From NCBI GenBank assembly GCA_965115825.1, contig OZ220464.1:992001-1056000 (forward strand): a stretch of DNA of 64,000 nt, in the 5' to 3' direction. Below are positions 50,942 through 59,720 of this stretch, piece after piece (position 1 is the stretch's first letter; each line of letters begins with the position of its first letter). The translations under genes were made by a program, and so were the position numbers. The notes under the pieces were generated by a model. That model had not been told where the DNA came from, ran no database searches, and was given only the letters and a program-made list of their open reading frames with translations. The stretch is from Bin87 sp965115825. GTDB lineage: Bacteria; Chloroflexota; Dehalococcoidia; Lucifugimonadales; UBA3495.

Positions 50942-52219
50942 CTAGCACAGCAGGCTTGGTTGTCCGGTCGCTGGCGGGTCGGGCAGAGGCTGCACTGTAC
51001 CGTACACGCCATCGTACCCCGGCTGCACGGCGACCTGGCCGAGGCGGGCGCGCATAATGGCCCGGGTCAGGGTTTCTCCGGCGACGGGGAGCAGGTCGCT
51101 TTCGGAAGCGTAGAGCAGGGCGGCCAACTCGCTGCCGATGCGATCAATGACGGCGTCGTATTCCCGCATTACCCGGCGGGAATTGGGGCCTACGCCGCGG
51201 ATGGCGGCGATGACTTCCGGCAAAGGGATCAGACGGGCGAAGGGAGGATGGGAACCGCCGGCGTCAATCAGGCCATGGGAATCGGGTTGCAGGTGGTCGG
51301 GCAGGGCGCGGTCGGCCAGTCGGGAGACACGATGCAATACGCCGAGGGTGAGAGCGCGGCCACAGACGGGGCAGTCGGAGCCGTGGGCGGCTTCTTCGGC
51401 CGGGCCGTACACGACGCCGCAGCGACGGTGGCCGCTGTAATGGTACTTGCCCTCTTCGGGGTAGAACTCTACGGTGAAGGCTACGCCGCAGTTACGCAGG
51501 CCGGCGACAAGGCCAGGCCATGAGAGTTCACTGTCGAAAGCGGTTAATTCCCGGCCCAGGCGTCCTGGGGAGTGCGCGTCGGAGAAGGAAACTATGGCGC
51601 GGTTGTCCAGTTCGGGCACAGCGCGGTTCATGGCAGGGTCGGAGGAGAGGCCGGTCTCCACTGCGGTAATCAAGTGGGACAGGTCGCCGAAGCACTCGGT
51701 CAGGCTGTCGAAGCCGCTTCGGGAGCCGTACACGCCGTACCAGGGGGTCCAGGCGTGGGCCGGTATGACCTGGGCCTCGGGGTGAGAGTCGAGGGCCAAG
51801 GCCAGCAAATCCCGCGCGGACAGGCTGACGGTGGGGCGTCCGTCGGAGGACAAGTTGCCGTAGTGGGACAGGCGGGCGGTAAAGTCGGCGGCGGCGTCCA
51901 GCGTCGGCATCAGGACCAGGATGTGGATGCGCCGCACCCATCCGTTCTGGCGATAGACGCAGCTGATTTCGGAGCCGGGCACAAAGCGGACGCCTCCGTA
52001 CTGATAGAGGCCGTCGGGGTCGGGAAGCAGGTTGGAGTGGAGTTCCGCCGCCCAGGCCGGATGGGTGAAATCGCCGGTAGAGAGCAGGTCAATGCCCTTG
52101 CGTCGGGCGGAGGCTGCCAGGTTGTCCAGCGTCAGCGCTTTGCTGCAAGCGAAAGCATAGGGGGAGTGGATGTGCAGGTCGGCGGTGAAAGAGGCCAACG
52201 CCGCGGGAGAGGAGTTCAT
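50942..52219 (-). CDS. endonuclease Q family protein (PHP-domain DNA repair nuclease)
   Basis: EndoQ cuts 5' of deaminated bases (uracil, hypoxanthine) and abasic sites in DNA. The 425-residue protein has PHP motif ADLHIHSPYAFACSKAL (H16, H18), LLSTGDFTHPAW, IPAHAWTPWYGVYG and SFSDAHSPGRLGREL for metal binding. A zinc-finger pair C-GVVYG...CPVCGRALTLGVLHRV follows. The C-terminal region contains AIRGVGPNSRRVMREYDAVIDRIGSELAALL. It overlaps the preceding alpha/beta-hydrolase gene (ATGA). EndoQ is known mainly from archaea with scattered bacteria, so lateral transfer is plausible. Confidence 0.88.
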   Translation of the reverse strand: MNSSPAALASFTADLHIHSPYAFACSKALTLDNLAASARRKGIDLLSTGDFTHPAWAAELHSNLLPDPDGLYQYGGVRFVPGSEISCVYRQNGWVRRIHILVLMPTLDAAADFTARLSHYGNLSSDGRPTVSLSARDLLALALDSHPEAQVIPAHAWTPWYGVYGSRSGFDSLTECFGDLSHLITAVETGLSSDPAMNRAVPELDNRAIVSFSDAHSPGRLGRELTAFDSELSWPGLVAGLRNCGVAFTVEFYPEEGKYHYSGHRRCGVVYGPAEEAAHGSDCPVCGRALTLGVLHRVSRLADRALPDHLQPDSHGLIDAGGSHPPFARLIPLPEVIAAIRGVGPNSRRVMREYDAVIDRIGSELAALLYASESDLLPVAGETLTRAIMRARLGQVAVQPGYDGVYGTVQPLPDPPATGQPSLLC

Positions 52220-52974
52220 CAGGCGGCCAGCAGCAGCTCAGCCAGTTCTCGGGGTTTCTGAGTGGGGGCCTGATGGCTGGCGTCCAGCTCGATGACGGTT
52301 GCGCCGGGGATGCCGTTCGCCATAGCGCGTTGGCGGGAGGGGGAAATGAGCCGGTCGTCGCCCAGCACGATGTAGGTAACCGGGCAGGGGAGCGAGTCCA
52401 GTTGCAGGGTTATCGGTTGGGTGAGCATTTTCAGGGGCATTGGCCCGAGGTGTCCAACGGCTGCCGCGCGCTGCATGGGGTCGAGTCCGCGGCACAGATA
52501 GTGGTTGAGGATGGCGGCGGGCGGGCGGATGTTGCGCCCGGTGAGGCCGCCGAGGGTTTTGCAGAGATTTACGACGAGGCGGGCGGGGAATGGATAGGCG
52601 GACACGGGAGCGCCGCCGGCCGAGGGCACGATTCCGGCCACCAGGACCACCCGTTTGGGCGCGACCGGGAGTTGTGCGGCGGCCTGTAGGGCAATGACGC
52701 CGCCCAGTTCGTGGGCGGCAATGACGTAGTCGGTGAAGTTTTCCCGTTGGACGAGGCCGATGACAGCCTGTACGGCTTCGGATATGTCAACCAGGGCGGC
52801 GTCCTGAGAGAGGTCGGCGCCTTGGCCGGGCAAGTCGAGGGCCTGGACGCGAACGGCCTGGCGCGGGCGGTATAAACGGGGCGGGTGTTCTGATGGGGCG
52901 GTCATGTGGCCCCAGACTTTGCCCCAGCTCCAGGCGCTTTGCGCGGCTCCGTGCAGCAAAAGATAATCCGACAC
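52219..52974 (-). CDS. alpha/beta hydrolase fold protein lacking the nucleophile serine
   Basis: A 251-residue protein of the esterase/hydroxynitrile-lyase-like branch. LLLHGAAQSAWSWGKVW (oxyanion loop) opens it, PLICVITGAS-type core strands follow, and DASHQAPTQKPRELAELL supplies the catalytic histidine. At the nucleophile elbow, where relatives have GHSxGG, this protein has AHELGG, so serine is replaced by glutamate. It may be a non-hydrolytic binding protein or use another mechanism. GTG start with GAGGGAA upstream. It is the first gene of a two-gene unit with endonuclease Q. Confidence 0.82.
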   Translation of the reverse strand: MSDYLLLHGAAQSAWSWGKVWGHMTAPSEHPPRLYRPRQAVRVQALDLPGQGADLSQDAALVDISEAVQAVIGLVQRENFTDYVIAAHELGGVIALQAAAQLPVAPKRVVLVAGIVPSAGGAPVSAYPFPARLVVNLCKTLGGLTGRNIRPPAAILNHYLCRGLDPMQRAAAVGHLGPMPLKMLTQPITLQLDSLPCPVTYIVLGDDRLISPSRQRAMANGIPGATVIELDASHQAPTQKPRELAELLLAA

Positions 52975-53049
52975 GCTGGTTCCCTCTATTTGATGGTTAT
53001 TCTACGGCGATGCCTATTCCGCGACGATTATTGTACATTACGGCGCAAT

Positions 53050-54438
53050 TTAGCATCCGGCCAATGCGGCGAGCAGGGCTTGCTGCAAGGCGGCGTCCTG
53101 CTCGGGCAGAACCGTGCGAGGGTCGAGCCGCACGGCGTCGTTTTCAATGCGGGCGATTACCGGGGTGGGCTGGTTGCGGAGGGCTGACAGCAGACGCTCG
53201 GGGTTTCCGCCGCGGTCGGTAGGGTCTATGGACAGCGCCCAGGAGGGGAGGGTTTCTCCGGGCAGGCTGCCTCCGCCGATGGCGGAGCGGGTCGGGGTAA
53301 CGGCAGCGGCAACGTTGCACGATTCGGCTAAGGCGCGGCTCCACTGGGCGGCTCTGGCGTGAATTGCGTCGGGGTGAGCGGCAATCATGCGCCATACGGG
53401 CACGTCGGACTCGGCGGCGCCGGTGAGGTAGTGGGTCAGGGTGGCGGTGAGGCTGGCCAGGCTCATCTTGTCGATGCGGACGGCGCGGGCGAGGGGATGG
53501 CGTTCCAGGCGGCTGACCAGGTCGTGCTTTCCGACCACGATGCCGGCTTGGGGGCCGCCGAGTAGCTTGTCGCCGGAGAAGAAGACCAGGCCGACGCCGG
53601 CGGCGATTGCCTCCTGGGGAGTGGGCTCGTGGGCCAAGCCGTATTTTTCGGTGGGCAGGAGGGCGCCGCTGCCCACGTCGTGCAGAACGGGTATGCCGGC
53701 ATCTTTGCCCAGGGCTACAAGCTCCCGCTCGGTTACGGCTGCGGTGAATCCTTGGACGCGGAAATTGCTGGCGTGGGCTTTCAGGAACGCTGCGGTGTCG
53801 TTGGTAACGGCGTCGGCGTAATCACGGACGTAGGTGCGGTTGGTTGTGCCCACGTCGACCAGGCGGCAGCCGCTCTGTCGGAGGACGTCGGGGATTCTGA
53901 ATCCGCCGCCGATTTCCACGGCTTCGCCTCTGGCTACGATGACCTCCCGGCCGGCGGCCAGGGCGGAGAGACCGAGCAGCAAGGCCGACGCATTGTTGTT
54001 CACGGCAAGGGCCGCTTCGGCTCCGGTAAGCTGGCACAAGAGGGCTTGGAGATGGGCCTGCCGGGAACCGCGCCGGCCGGTGGACAGGTCAATCTCAAGG
54101 TCGGAGTAGCCCCGGGCGACGGCATCGGCGGCGTTCATGGCGGCCTGGCTGAGGGGGGCGCGGCCGAGGTTGGTGTGTATCACCACGCCGGTGGCGTTAA
54201 TCAGCGGTCGGGGCGATGGGGCAAGGAGGCGGTTGACGGAGCGGCGCACGGAGGCGGCGATTTCGTCCGCGGACGGCGGGCTGCCGCCGGCGAGGATGTT
54301 GCGCCGGGTTTCCGCAAGGGCGTCTCGCGTGAGCTGCACCAGCCAGTCGCGGTTGTAGGCTGCGATGGCGTCGGCAAGGGCGTCGCTGATGAGGACGCGC
54401 TCGACGCTGGGCAGAGTGCGCAGGGGGGATTGATTCAT
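53050..54438 (-). CDS. selA: L-seryl-tRNA(Sec) selenium transferase
   Basis: PLP enzyme that converts Ser-tRNA(Sec) to Sec-tRNA(Sec), using selenophosphate. The 462-residue protein has the SelA N-terminal RTLPSVERVL, LINATGVVIHTNLGRAPLS, VNNNASALLL, LHDVGSGALLPTEKYGL and the PLP lysine K291 in FFSGDKLLGGPQAG, with a full C-terminal domain. It implies selenoprotein synthesis in this organism, but selB, selC and selD are not in the window and no TGA-recoded gene was seen here. The ATG at 54438 agrees with the family start; a longer in-frame version adds 36 unrelated residues. Confidence 0.95.
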   Translation of the reverse strand: MNQSPLRTLPSVERVLISDALADAIAAYNRDWLVQLTRDALAETRRNILAGGSPPSADEIAASVRRSVNRLLAPSPRPLINATGVVIHTNLGRAPLSQAAMNAADAVARGYSDLEIDLSTGRRGSRQAHLQALLCQLTGAEAALAVNNNASALLLGLSALAAGREVIVARGEAVEIGGGFRIPDVLRQSGCRLVDVGTTNRTYVRDYADAVTNDTAAFLKAHASNFRVQGFTAAVTERELVALGKDAGIPVLHDVGSGALLPTEKYGLAHEPTPQEAIAAGVGLVFFSGDKLLGGPQAGIVVGKHDLVSRLERHPLARAVRIDKMSLASLTATLTHYLTGAAESDVPVWRMIAAHPDAIHARAAQWSRALAESCNVAAAVTPTRSAIGGGSLPGETLPSWALSIDPTDRGGNPERLLSALRNQPTPVIARIENDAVRLDPRTVLPEQDAALQQALLAALAGC

Positions 54439-54861
54439 GGCATGCGAACCGCAGATGAGGATGGCGATGTGAACGGCGGGGCATATTTTACCACCACTGC
54501 CAAGCGATTTCGCTATTCGGCCGCGGCGACTCGTCCGCGACGACACTACTACGACCGTCGAGAGGGATTTCGATGTTCGGGCGCGGCGGCTCTGTGGAGG
54601 TTTCGGGCCGTGAGCGGGCGGCTTCGGTAGTCAGCCGACTTTTTCCGGGCAGATTGTTCATGGGCAAGGGTTTCCGGCCGGCGGCTTCATGTGGAGGGAA
54701 AACCTGGCAAATCTGCTTGACTTTGTTGAGGCTGCCCGATTGAAAGCAGTATAATCCGGACCGGCGAACGGCATTTCAAAAGTTGGCCGGTCGGCGCCAG
54801 CAGCGCCTTACGTTTGTTTGCCGCGCAGACGGGAAATGAGGGGATGCAAGGATACTCCAAT
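54439..54861. other. gene-free divergent gap between selA and the FAD oxidase gene
   Basis: No convincing ORF, RNA or repeat seen. CAGTATAATCCGGAC near 54750 contains TATAAT reading rightward and may serve the FAD oxidase; a TTGACT 17 bp earlier (near 54717) would fit as the -35. Confidence 0.4.
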
Positions 54862-56280
54862 ATGGAACAGGACTGCCTCACGCCGGTCAACGACGTTCAC
54901 TCCAAACTTAACGCTACGGACGTGCGCTGGATCGATGCGCCGCAGACTGTTGGCGAGGCGCAGGCGGCCATCGTTGCCGCGCGCGACGCCGGAGAAACCC
55001 TCAGCATCGCCGGCGGACGCCACGCTATGGGCGGGCAGCAGTTCCTTTCCGGCGGCGCGCTGCTGGACACCAGAGGGCTGAACCGCATCATCAGCCTGGA
55101 CTCCCGGCGCGGGTTGTTGAACGTAGAGGCGGGCATCTTCTGGTCGGACCTGGTGGCCGGGCTGCGGGAATTGCAGGGCAAGCAATCCGCCGGGCAATCC
55201 CAATGGTGGAGCGTAGTACAAAAGCAAACCGGGGCCGACCGCCTCAGCATCGGCGGAGCCCTGGCAGCCAACGGCCACGGCCGCGGCCTGGTCTATCGCC
55301 CCATCGTGCAGGATGTGGAATCTTTCACTTTGATCGATCCCAACGGGGACCTGATGCGGTGCAGCCGGGAGGAGAACGCAGAGGTGTTCAGACTTGCCAT
55401 CGGGGGGTATGGGCTGTTTGGCGTAATTGCCACCGTGGAGCTGCGCCTTATGCCGGCGCAGCGGATGCAGCGGACGGTAGAAATTACCACTATTGACCAT
55501 TTGCCGGCGCGGTTGTCTCAGCGCATCGCCGACGGGTTCACCTATGGGGATTTTCAGTACCGTACCGATGAAAGCTCCGACGGCTACCTGCGGGATGGCG
55601 TACTGTCCTGCTATCGTCCGGTTCAAGGCGACAGCCCAAGGGTATCGGAAACCCCGCAGAAAGCGCTTACTACGGCGGACTGGCGCCGTTTGATTTACTG
55701 GTCTCACGCCGACAAAGCCCGGGCTTTCGACGAGTACGCAGCATTTTACCGCAGCACGGACGGGCAGATTTACGACAGCGACACCTTTCAGCTCAGTTTG
55801 TAAATTGACGACTACCATCGGGAATTGGATGAGCACCTGGGGGCGGGCTGCGCCGGCGGCGAGACCATCACCGAGCTGTACGTTCCCCTGGACAGGCTGC
55901 CGGAATTCATGGACGCGGCCGGCGGGGAATTGCGCCAACGCGGGGCCAACGTAATCTACGGAACCGTCAGGCTGATTGAGCAAGGTGATGAGACCTTTCT
56001 GAATTGGGCACGCCAGCGGTACGCCTGCGTCGTGTTCAATCTGCATGTTGACCACACGGCGGACGGCATTGCGCGGGTTGGCGATGCGCTGCGCGGGCTA
56101 ATCGACCTTGCCATTGCCCGCAACGGCATTTACTTTCTGACGTACAACCGTTTCGCTACTTGCCAACAGTTGGCCCGATGCTACCCGCAGTTTGCCGACT
56201 TCCGGGAACTCAAAAGCCGGTTTGACCCGGACGGGGTATTCGGTAGCGACTGGTATCGCAGCTATACAGAGACGGAGTGA
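54862..56280 (+). pseudogene. FAD-binding (BBE/VAO-type) oxidoreductase interrupted by an in-frame stop
   Basis: N-terminal part (to 55803): VRWIDAPQTVGEAQAAIVAAR, SIAGGRHAMGGQQFL (FAD loop), LSIGGALAANGHGRGLVYRPIV and GGYGLFGVIATVELRL, a vanillyl-alcohol-oxidase-type FAD domain. After TAA (55801-55803) the same frame continues IDDYHRELDEHLGAG, ETITELYVPLDRLPEFMD, YFLTYNRFATCQQLARCYPQFADFRELKSRFDPDGVF, the expected C-terminal substrate domain. The stop replaces one codon, probably tyrosine, leaving all else intact. It is a recent pseudogene, a sequencing error or a readthrough site. ATG 54862 is chosen because AAGGA lies about 9 nt upstream. Confidence 0.8.
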
Positions 56281-56421
56281 AACGAAGCAGGGGCGCGGAT
56301 CGGTCGGAGAGACGCTGCAATCCGAGCAGCGGAACGGGCTGGCTACCGTGCTCTGAAAGCGAAACCGGGGGCGGCCTGTGCTATGATAGCCTTGTCGCCG
56401 AGATAAGCGAACCGGAAGCGT

Positions 56422-56700
56422 ATGATGATCAGCGAAGAGGGCGCCGACCGCCAAACGATTCAATCGGCCCGCTCGGGGCGGAGAATCTCTACGGGCAGTC
56501 GCAAGATTATCGGCATCTGCATAGTTGCCGTTATTGCGGTTGCCGTGGTATTGGGCGGCGTCCATTCCGCCCTTGAGGTTATGGAGGCCAGCGCAACGCC
56601 GGCGTCTCCGGCGGTTGGTGAATACGCGCCGCGATTGGCCGGCGAACCCAAGGATGACCCGGCTACGGCCGCTCTGCGGTACGTTTGTCTGTTCCACTGA
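56422..56700 (+). CDS. small single-helix membrane protein of unknown function
   Basis: A 92-residue protein: polar N-terminus (EEGADRQTIQSARSGRRISTGSR), one hydrophobic helix (about 29-46, IIGICIVAVIAVAVVLGGV), then a 45-residue polar tail with one cysteine (RYVCLFH). Basic residues before the helix suggest the tail is outside. A weak GGAAG precedes the ATG. It lies 80 bp before the acyl-CoA dehydrogenase on the same strand. No family is recognised. Confidence 0.5.
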   Translation: MMISEEGADRQTIQSARSGRRISTGSRKIIGICIVAVIAVAVVLGGVHSALEVMEASATPASPAVGEYAPRLAGEPKDDPATAALRYVCLFH

Positions 56701-56779
56701 CGGCCGGGGACAATCCTGGGGCAGTCCTGGGCGATACGTCTTTGGCGGTTCTGCAATATCAATCAACCCCGGAGTTGCG

Positions 56780-58018
56780 ATGATACCTGAAACCGGCTTG
56801 CCGCCAGCATTGGAAGCTCTTAAAAACACCGTGCGACAGATTGTGCGGGACGAATGCCTACCGCTTGAGCCCGAGTACCTGGCGAACCCTCCGCAGGAAG
56901 GGGAAGGGGACAACGGCGCGCCTCGGGGCGTGTTGGAAGCCGTGCCGGGGGTGCTGGGAACGCTTTCGTCGGGGCAGTGGGCGCGTCTGAACAACGTTTC
57001 CAAGCAGACCGGCATTTACACTTCTTTCGTGCCGGAAGAATACGGCGGGGGCGGGATGGGCGCGCTGGGCCATCTGGTTCTGGAGGAGGAGGTACACCAC
57101 AGCATCGTTCACCTGCCGACCTCGCCAGCGCCGATGTTTATGATTGGCGCGTGCACCCGTGAGCAGGAAGAGCGGTATCTCTATCCGGCCATAAACGGCG
57201 ACCTTTACTATTCTTTCGGGCAAACGGAGCCTCAGGCGGGTTCCGATCCGGGTGGGATGATGCAGACCCGGGCCGTGCGGGATGGCGACGACTGGATATT
57301 GAACGGCTCGAAGATGTTCATATCCGGGGCGGCGTCCGCCGACTTTCTGCTGGTGCAGGCGGTTACGGATCCGGAGAAGCGGCAACAGGGCGGAATAACC
57401 ATGTTCATCATAGACAACCCTACGCCGGGGGTGACTTTTGAACCCATCCGGGTGTGGGTGGTGCCGACGAAGGCGCAGCAGCACTACATTCATCTGGACA
57501 ACGTGCGCGTGCCACAAACGCAGGTGCTGGGCGAAGTGGGTCAGGGGTTTAACCTGGGGCAGCAGTGGCTGGTGCATCACGACCGGCTGCTGCGGGGGGC
57601 GATGGCGCTGGGAATACTCACCCGGGCGTTGCAGATGGCCATTGACTGGTCGCAGGAGAGGGTTACCTACGGGCGGCCCATCGCTGACCGGCAGGCCATC
57701 CAGTGGATGCTTACCGACGTGTACATGGACATTATGGCGCTGCGGTCGGTGGCCAGGGAGACTGCGGCCCGCGCCGATGCAGGGGAGGATGTTCGGGTTG
57801 AAGCCTCCATGGTGAAATACGCCGCCGGAGAATGGGGCTGGCGCAGCATTGACAAGATAATGCAGATTTTCGGCGGTCTGGGCGAGACGCTCGATATGCC
57901 TATTCCTCATTGGTACCATATGCTGCGGCACGCGCGCATTGGGGGCGGAACCTCCGAGATTCACAAGTTCGTGATGGCGCGGGCGCTGCTGGGGGGGCGG
58001 GTTAGCTTTCAAGGGTAA
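56780..58018 (+). CDS. acyl-CoA dehydrogenase
   Basis: FAD enzyme oxidising an acyl-CoA at the alpha-beta bond, 412 residues. It has EEYGGGGMGALGHLVLEEE, the FAD/substrate motif FGQTEPQAGSDPGGMMQTRAVRDGDDWILNGSKMFISGA, ERVTYGRPIADRQAIQWML, MQIFGGLGETLDMPI and the terminal ARIGGGTSEIHKFVMARALLG. GGAG lies 6 nt before the ATG at 56780; upstream in-frame sequence is rejected as it overlaps the small membrane gene. It resembles the branch of CaiA/long-chain-like dehydrogenases found in multi-copy in Chloroflexota. Its chain-length specificity and electron acceptor are not given by context. Confidence 0.92.
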   Translation: MIPETGLPPALEALKNTVRQIVRDECLPLEPEYLANPPQEGEGDNGAPRGVLEAVPGVLGTLSSGQWARLNNVSKQTGIYTSFVPEEYGGGGMGALGHLVLEEEVHHSIVHLPTSPAPMFMIGACTREQEERYLYPAINGDLYYSFGQTEPQAGSDPGGMMQTRAVRDGDDWILNGSKMFISGAASADFLLVQAVTDPEKRQQGGITMFIIDNPTPGVTFEPIRVWVVPTKAQQHYIHLDNVRVPQTQVLGEVGQGFNLGQQWLVHHDRLLRGAMALGILTRALQMAIDWSQERVTYGRPIADRQAIQWMLTDVYMDIMALRSVARETAARADAGEDVRVEASMVKYAAGEWGWRSIDKIMQIFGGLGETLDMPIPHWYHMLRHARIGGGTSEIHKFVMARALLGGRVSFQG

Positions 58019-58117
58019 GGGTTTGCGTTGCCAATCCGAAGGGCGGGGGCTTGACGTATAAGACGGCAACCAGTCGCCCTCCGCAAAAGGAGGGTTCCGC
58101 GCAAAGGAGGATCTAAT

Positions 58118-59071
58118 ATGCAACGCCGAATCATTGCCAACTACCTACTGCCTCTGTCCGCCGCCGTGCTGCTGGCGGCGATGCTGGCCTGCGGGACGGA
58201 AGGGGCGCCGGCGGCCGAAACCGCATCAGTAGAGGTCGAACCCGCGGTTGCGGGTCAGCCGGCCGGTGAAACGGCCAGAGTTGGGGCGATAGAGATTTCC
58301 AACAACGAAAACGCAGGCGGAGTCGTACCCTCCGCGGACCCGGCGGCAGCCAGGTCGGGCGAGGCCATGCCGGTCGGAATGAACAATGCGATGCCGGAAC
58401 AGGTTGCCGACGCCGAAGTTGATGTCGGATCTTTCGGCACTGTTCAAGTTTCCGGGGTTGGCAAAGCCACTGCGGAGCCGGACCAGGCGATGCTTACGCT
58501 GGGGGTGTCCGTAACCGACGATACGGTAGCAGCGGCGCGAAACGCAGCGGCGACGGCGCAGCAGGCGGTGGTCGACGCCGTGCTGGCCAATGACATCGAC
58601 GAGAGGGACATCAAGACCGCTTACTTCCACATCTACGCGGAATACGATTACAGCAACGGCCGGGAGACATTCCAGGGCTACACGGTGAGCAACAGCGTGA
58701 CGGTCAGGATGAAGGACGTTGCTGCGGTAGGCGCGGTCATTGACGCTGCGGTGGAGGCCGGGGGCAATGACATTGCCTTTGACGGCGTAGCTTTCGGCTT
58801 CTCCGAAGCCCTGACCGCCAAGCTGGAAAGGGAAGCGCGGAAAAACGCAGTGGCCGATATGCAGGAAAAGGCGGCCCAGCTGGCGGAGTTCGCCGGCGTG
58901 GAATTGGGCGAGCTGTTTCTGCTCTCCGACGGCGCTGCCGCCTCGCCTTACCCACCCGCTTTCAGGGGGATGGTTGCCGAAGCCGCGACCATCGGCGCAT
59001 TTGACACCCCGGTGTTTGCGGGAGAGGACACGGTAACGGTTTCGGTCCATGGGGAGTACGGGCTGAAATAA
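58118..59071 (+). CDS. SIMPL-domain (DUF541) lipoprotein
   Basis: A 317-residue lipoprotein. Signal peptide with lipobox LAAMLAC, a low-complexity Ala/Glu-rich stretch (residues 30-105), then the SIMPL domain: VQVSGVGKATAEPDQAMLTLGVSV, AAARNAAATAQQAVVDAVLANDIDERDIKTAYFHIY, FQGYTVSNSVTVRMKD and EFAGVELGELFLLSDG near the end. AAGGAGG is well placed before the ATG. Proteins of this group (BP26/Omp28-like) are extracytoplasmic and form channel-like oligomers; the role here is unknown. Monocistronic, followed by a large inverted repeat. Confidence 0.88.
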   Translation: MQRRIIANYLLPLSAAVLLAAMLACGTEGAPAAETASVEVEPAVAGQPAGETARVGAIEISNNENAGGVVPSADPAAARSGEAMPVGMNNAMPEQVADAEVDVGSFGTVQVSGVGKATAEPDQAMLTLGVSVTDDTVAAARNAAATAQQAVVDAVLANDIDERDIKTAYFHIYAEYDYSNGRETFQGYTVSNSVTVRMKDVAAVGAVIDAAVEAGGNDIAFDGVAFGFSEALTAKLEREARKNAVADMQEKAAQLAEFAGVELGELFLLSDGAAASPYPPAFRGMVAEAATIGAFDTPVFAGEDTVTVSVHGEYGLK

Positions 59072-59088
59072 GGCTTCACGGCGCCAAT

Positions 59089-59131
59089 CCGCCCGGATTA
59101 CTGCTAGAATGGCTAGCAGTAATCCGGGCGG
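59089..59131. promoter_or_regulatory. perfect 19-bp inverted repeat upstream of dcd
   Basis: CCGCCCGGATTACTGCTAG, AATGG loop, CTAGCAGTAATCCGGGCGG. It lies 17 bp after the SIMPL stop and ends 22 bp before the dcd ATG (59154). There is no T-run, so it may end or insulate the SIMPL transcript or regulate the dcd-rib operon. The ATG inside the loop (59109) is in frame with dcd but is unlikely to be used. Confidence 0.6.
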
Positions 59132-59153
59132 CAGCGCCTACACCGAGCCGATT

Positions 59154-59720
59154 ATGGTACTCAGCGACCGCACCATCCGACGGGAAATCGCCGAAGGGCG
59201 CATTGTAGTCAACCCCATTGACCTGGCCGACATTCAGCCGGCCAGCATTGATCTGCATCTGGACAACCGCTTTCTGGTATTTTCCAACTCGCGGCTGCCC
59301 TATATTGATGTAAGGGAGCCGCTGGACAACCTCACGGAGCCAGTGCAGATTGACGACGGGACTCCTTTTATGCTGCATCCGGGGGAGTTCGTACTCGGCG
59401 GCACCCAGGAGCACATTGAGCTGCCTGATGATTTGGTAGCGCGCCTGGAGGGCAAAAGCAGCTTGGGGCGCATTGGCCTGCTTATCCACAGCACTGCCGG
59501 TTTTGTTGATCCCGGATGGCAGGGGAGGCTGACTCTGGAGCTCAGCAACGTGGCTCGCCTGCCCATCGCGCTGCATCAAGGGATGAAAATCGGGCAGATT
59601 TCTTTCCTGAGGCTCACGGAACCGGCTCAGCGGCGGTACGGTTCGCCGGAGCTGGGCAGCAAGTACCAGGGGCAATCCGGCCCGACCGCCAGCCGATTCC
59701 ACCGGGATTTTGGCGGCTGA
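59154..59720 (+). CDS. dcd: dCTP deaminase
   Basis: Turns dCTP into dUTP, feeding dTMP synthesis. The 188-residue protein starts with the family-standard MVLSDRTIRREIAEGRI, so the ATG at 59154 is preferred over 59109. It has PASIDLHLDNRFLVF, EGKSSLGRIGLLIHSTAGFVDPGWQGRLTLELSN (active-site glutamate and S/R of the family) and MKIGQISFLRL, ending YQGQSGPTASRFHRDF. Its TGA overlaps the ribD ATG (ATGA), so it is the first gene of the rib operon. A bifunctional deaminase/dUTPase cannot be excluded. Confidence 0.92.
   Translation: MVLSDRTIRREIAEGRIVVNPIDLADIQPASIDLHLDNRFLVFSNSRLPYIDVREPLDNLTEPVQIDDGTPFMLHPGEFVLGGTQEHIELPDDLVARLEGKSSLGRIGLLIHSTAGFVDPGWQGRLTLELSNVARLPIALHQGMKIGQISFLRLTEPAQRRYGSPELGSKYQGQSGPTASRFHRDFGG

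Noticed and set aside
59109..59153. dcd start at 59109
   Set aside because: That ATG lies in the loop of a perfect palindrome and the dCTP deaminase family begins at MVLSDR (59154).
59072..59153. FMN riboswitch ahead of the rib operon
   Set aside because: The interval is too short and lacks the conserved RFN elements; only the 19-bp palindrome is present.
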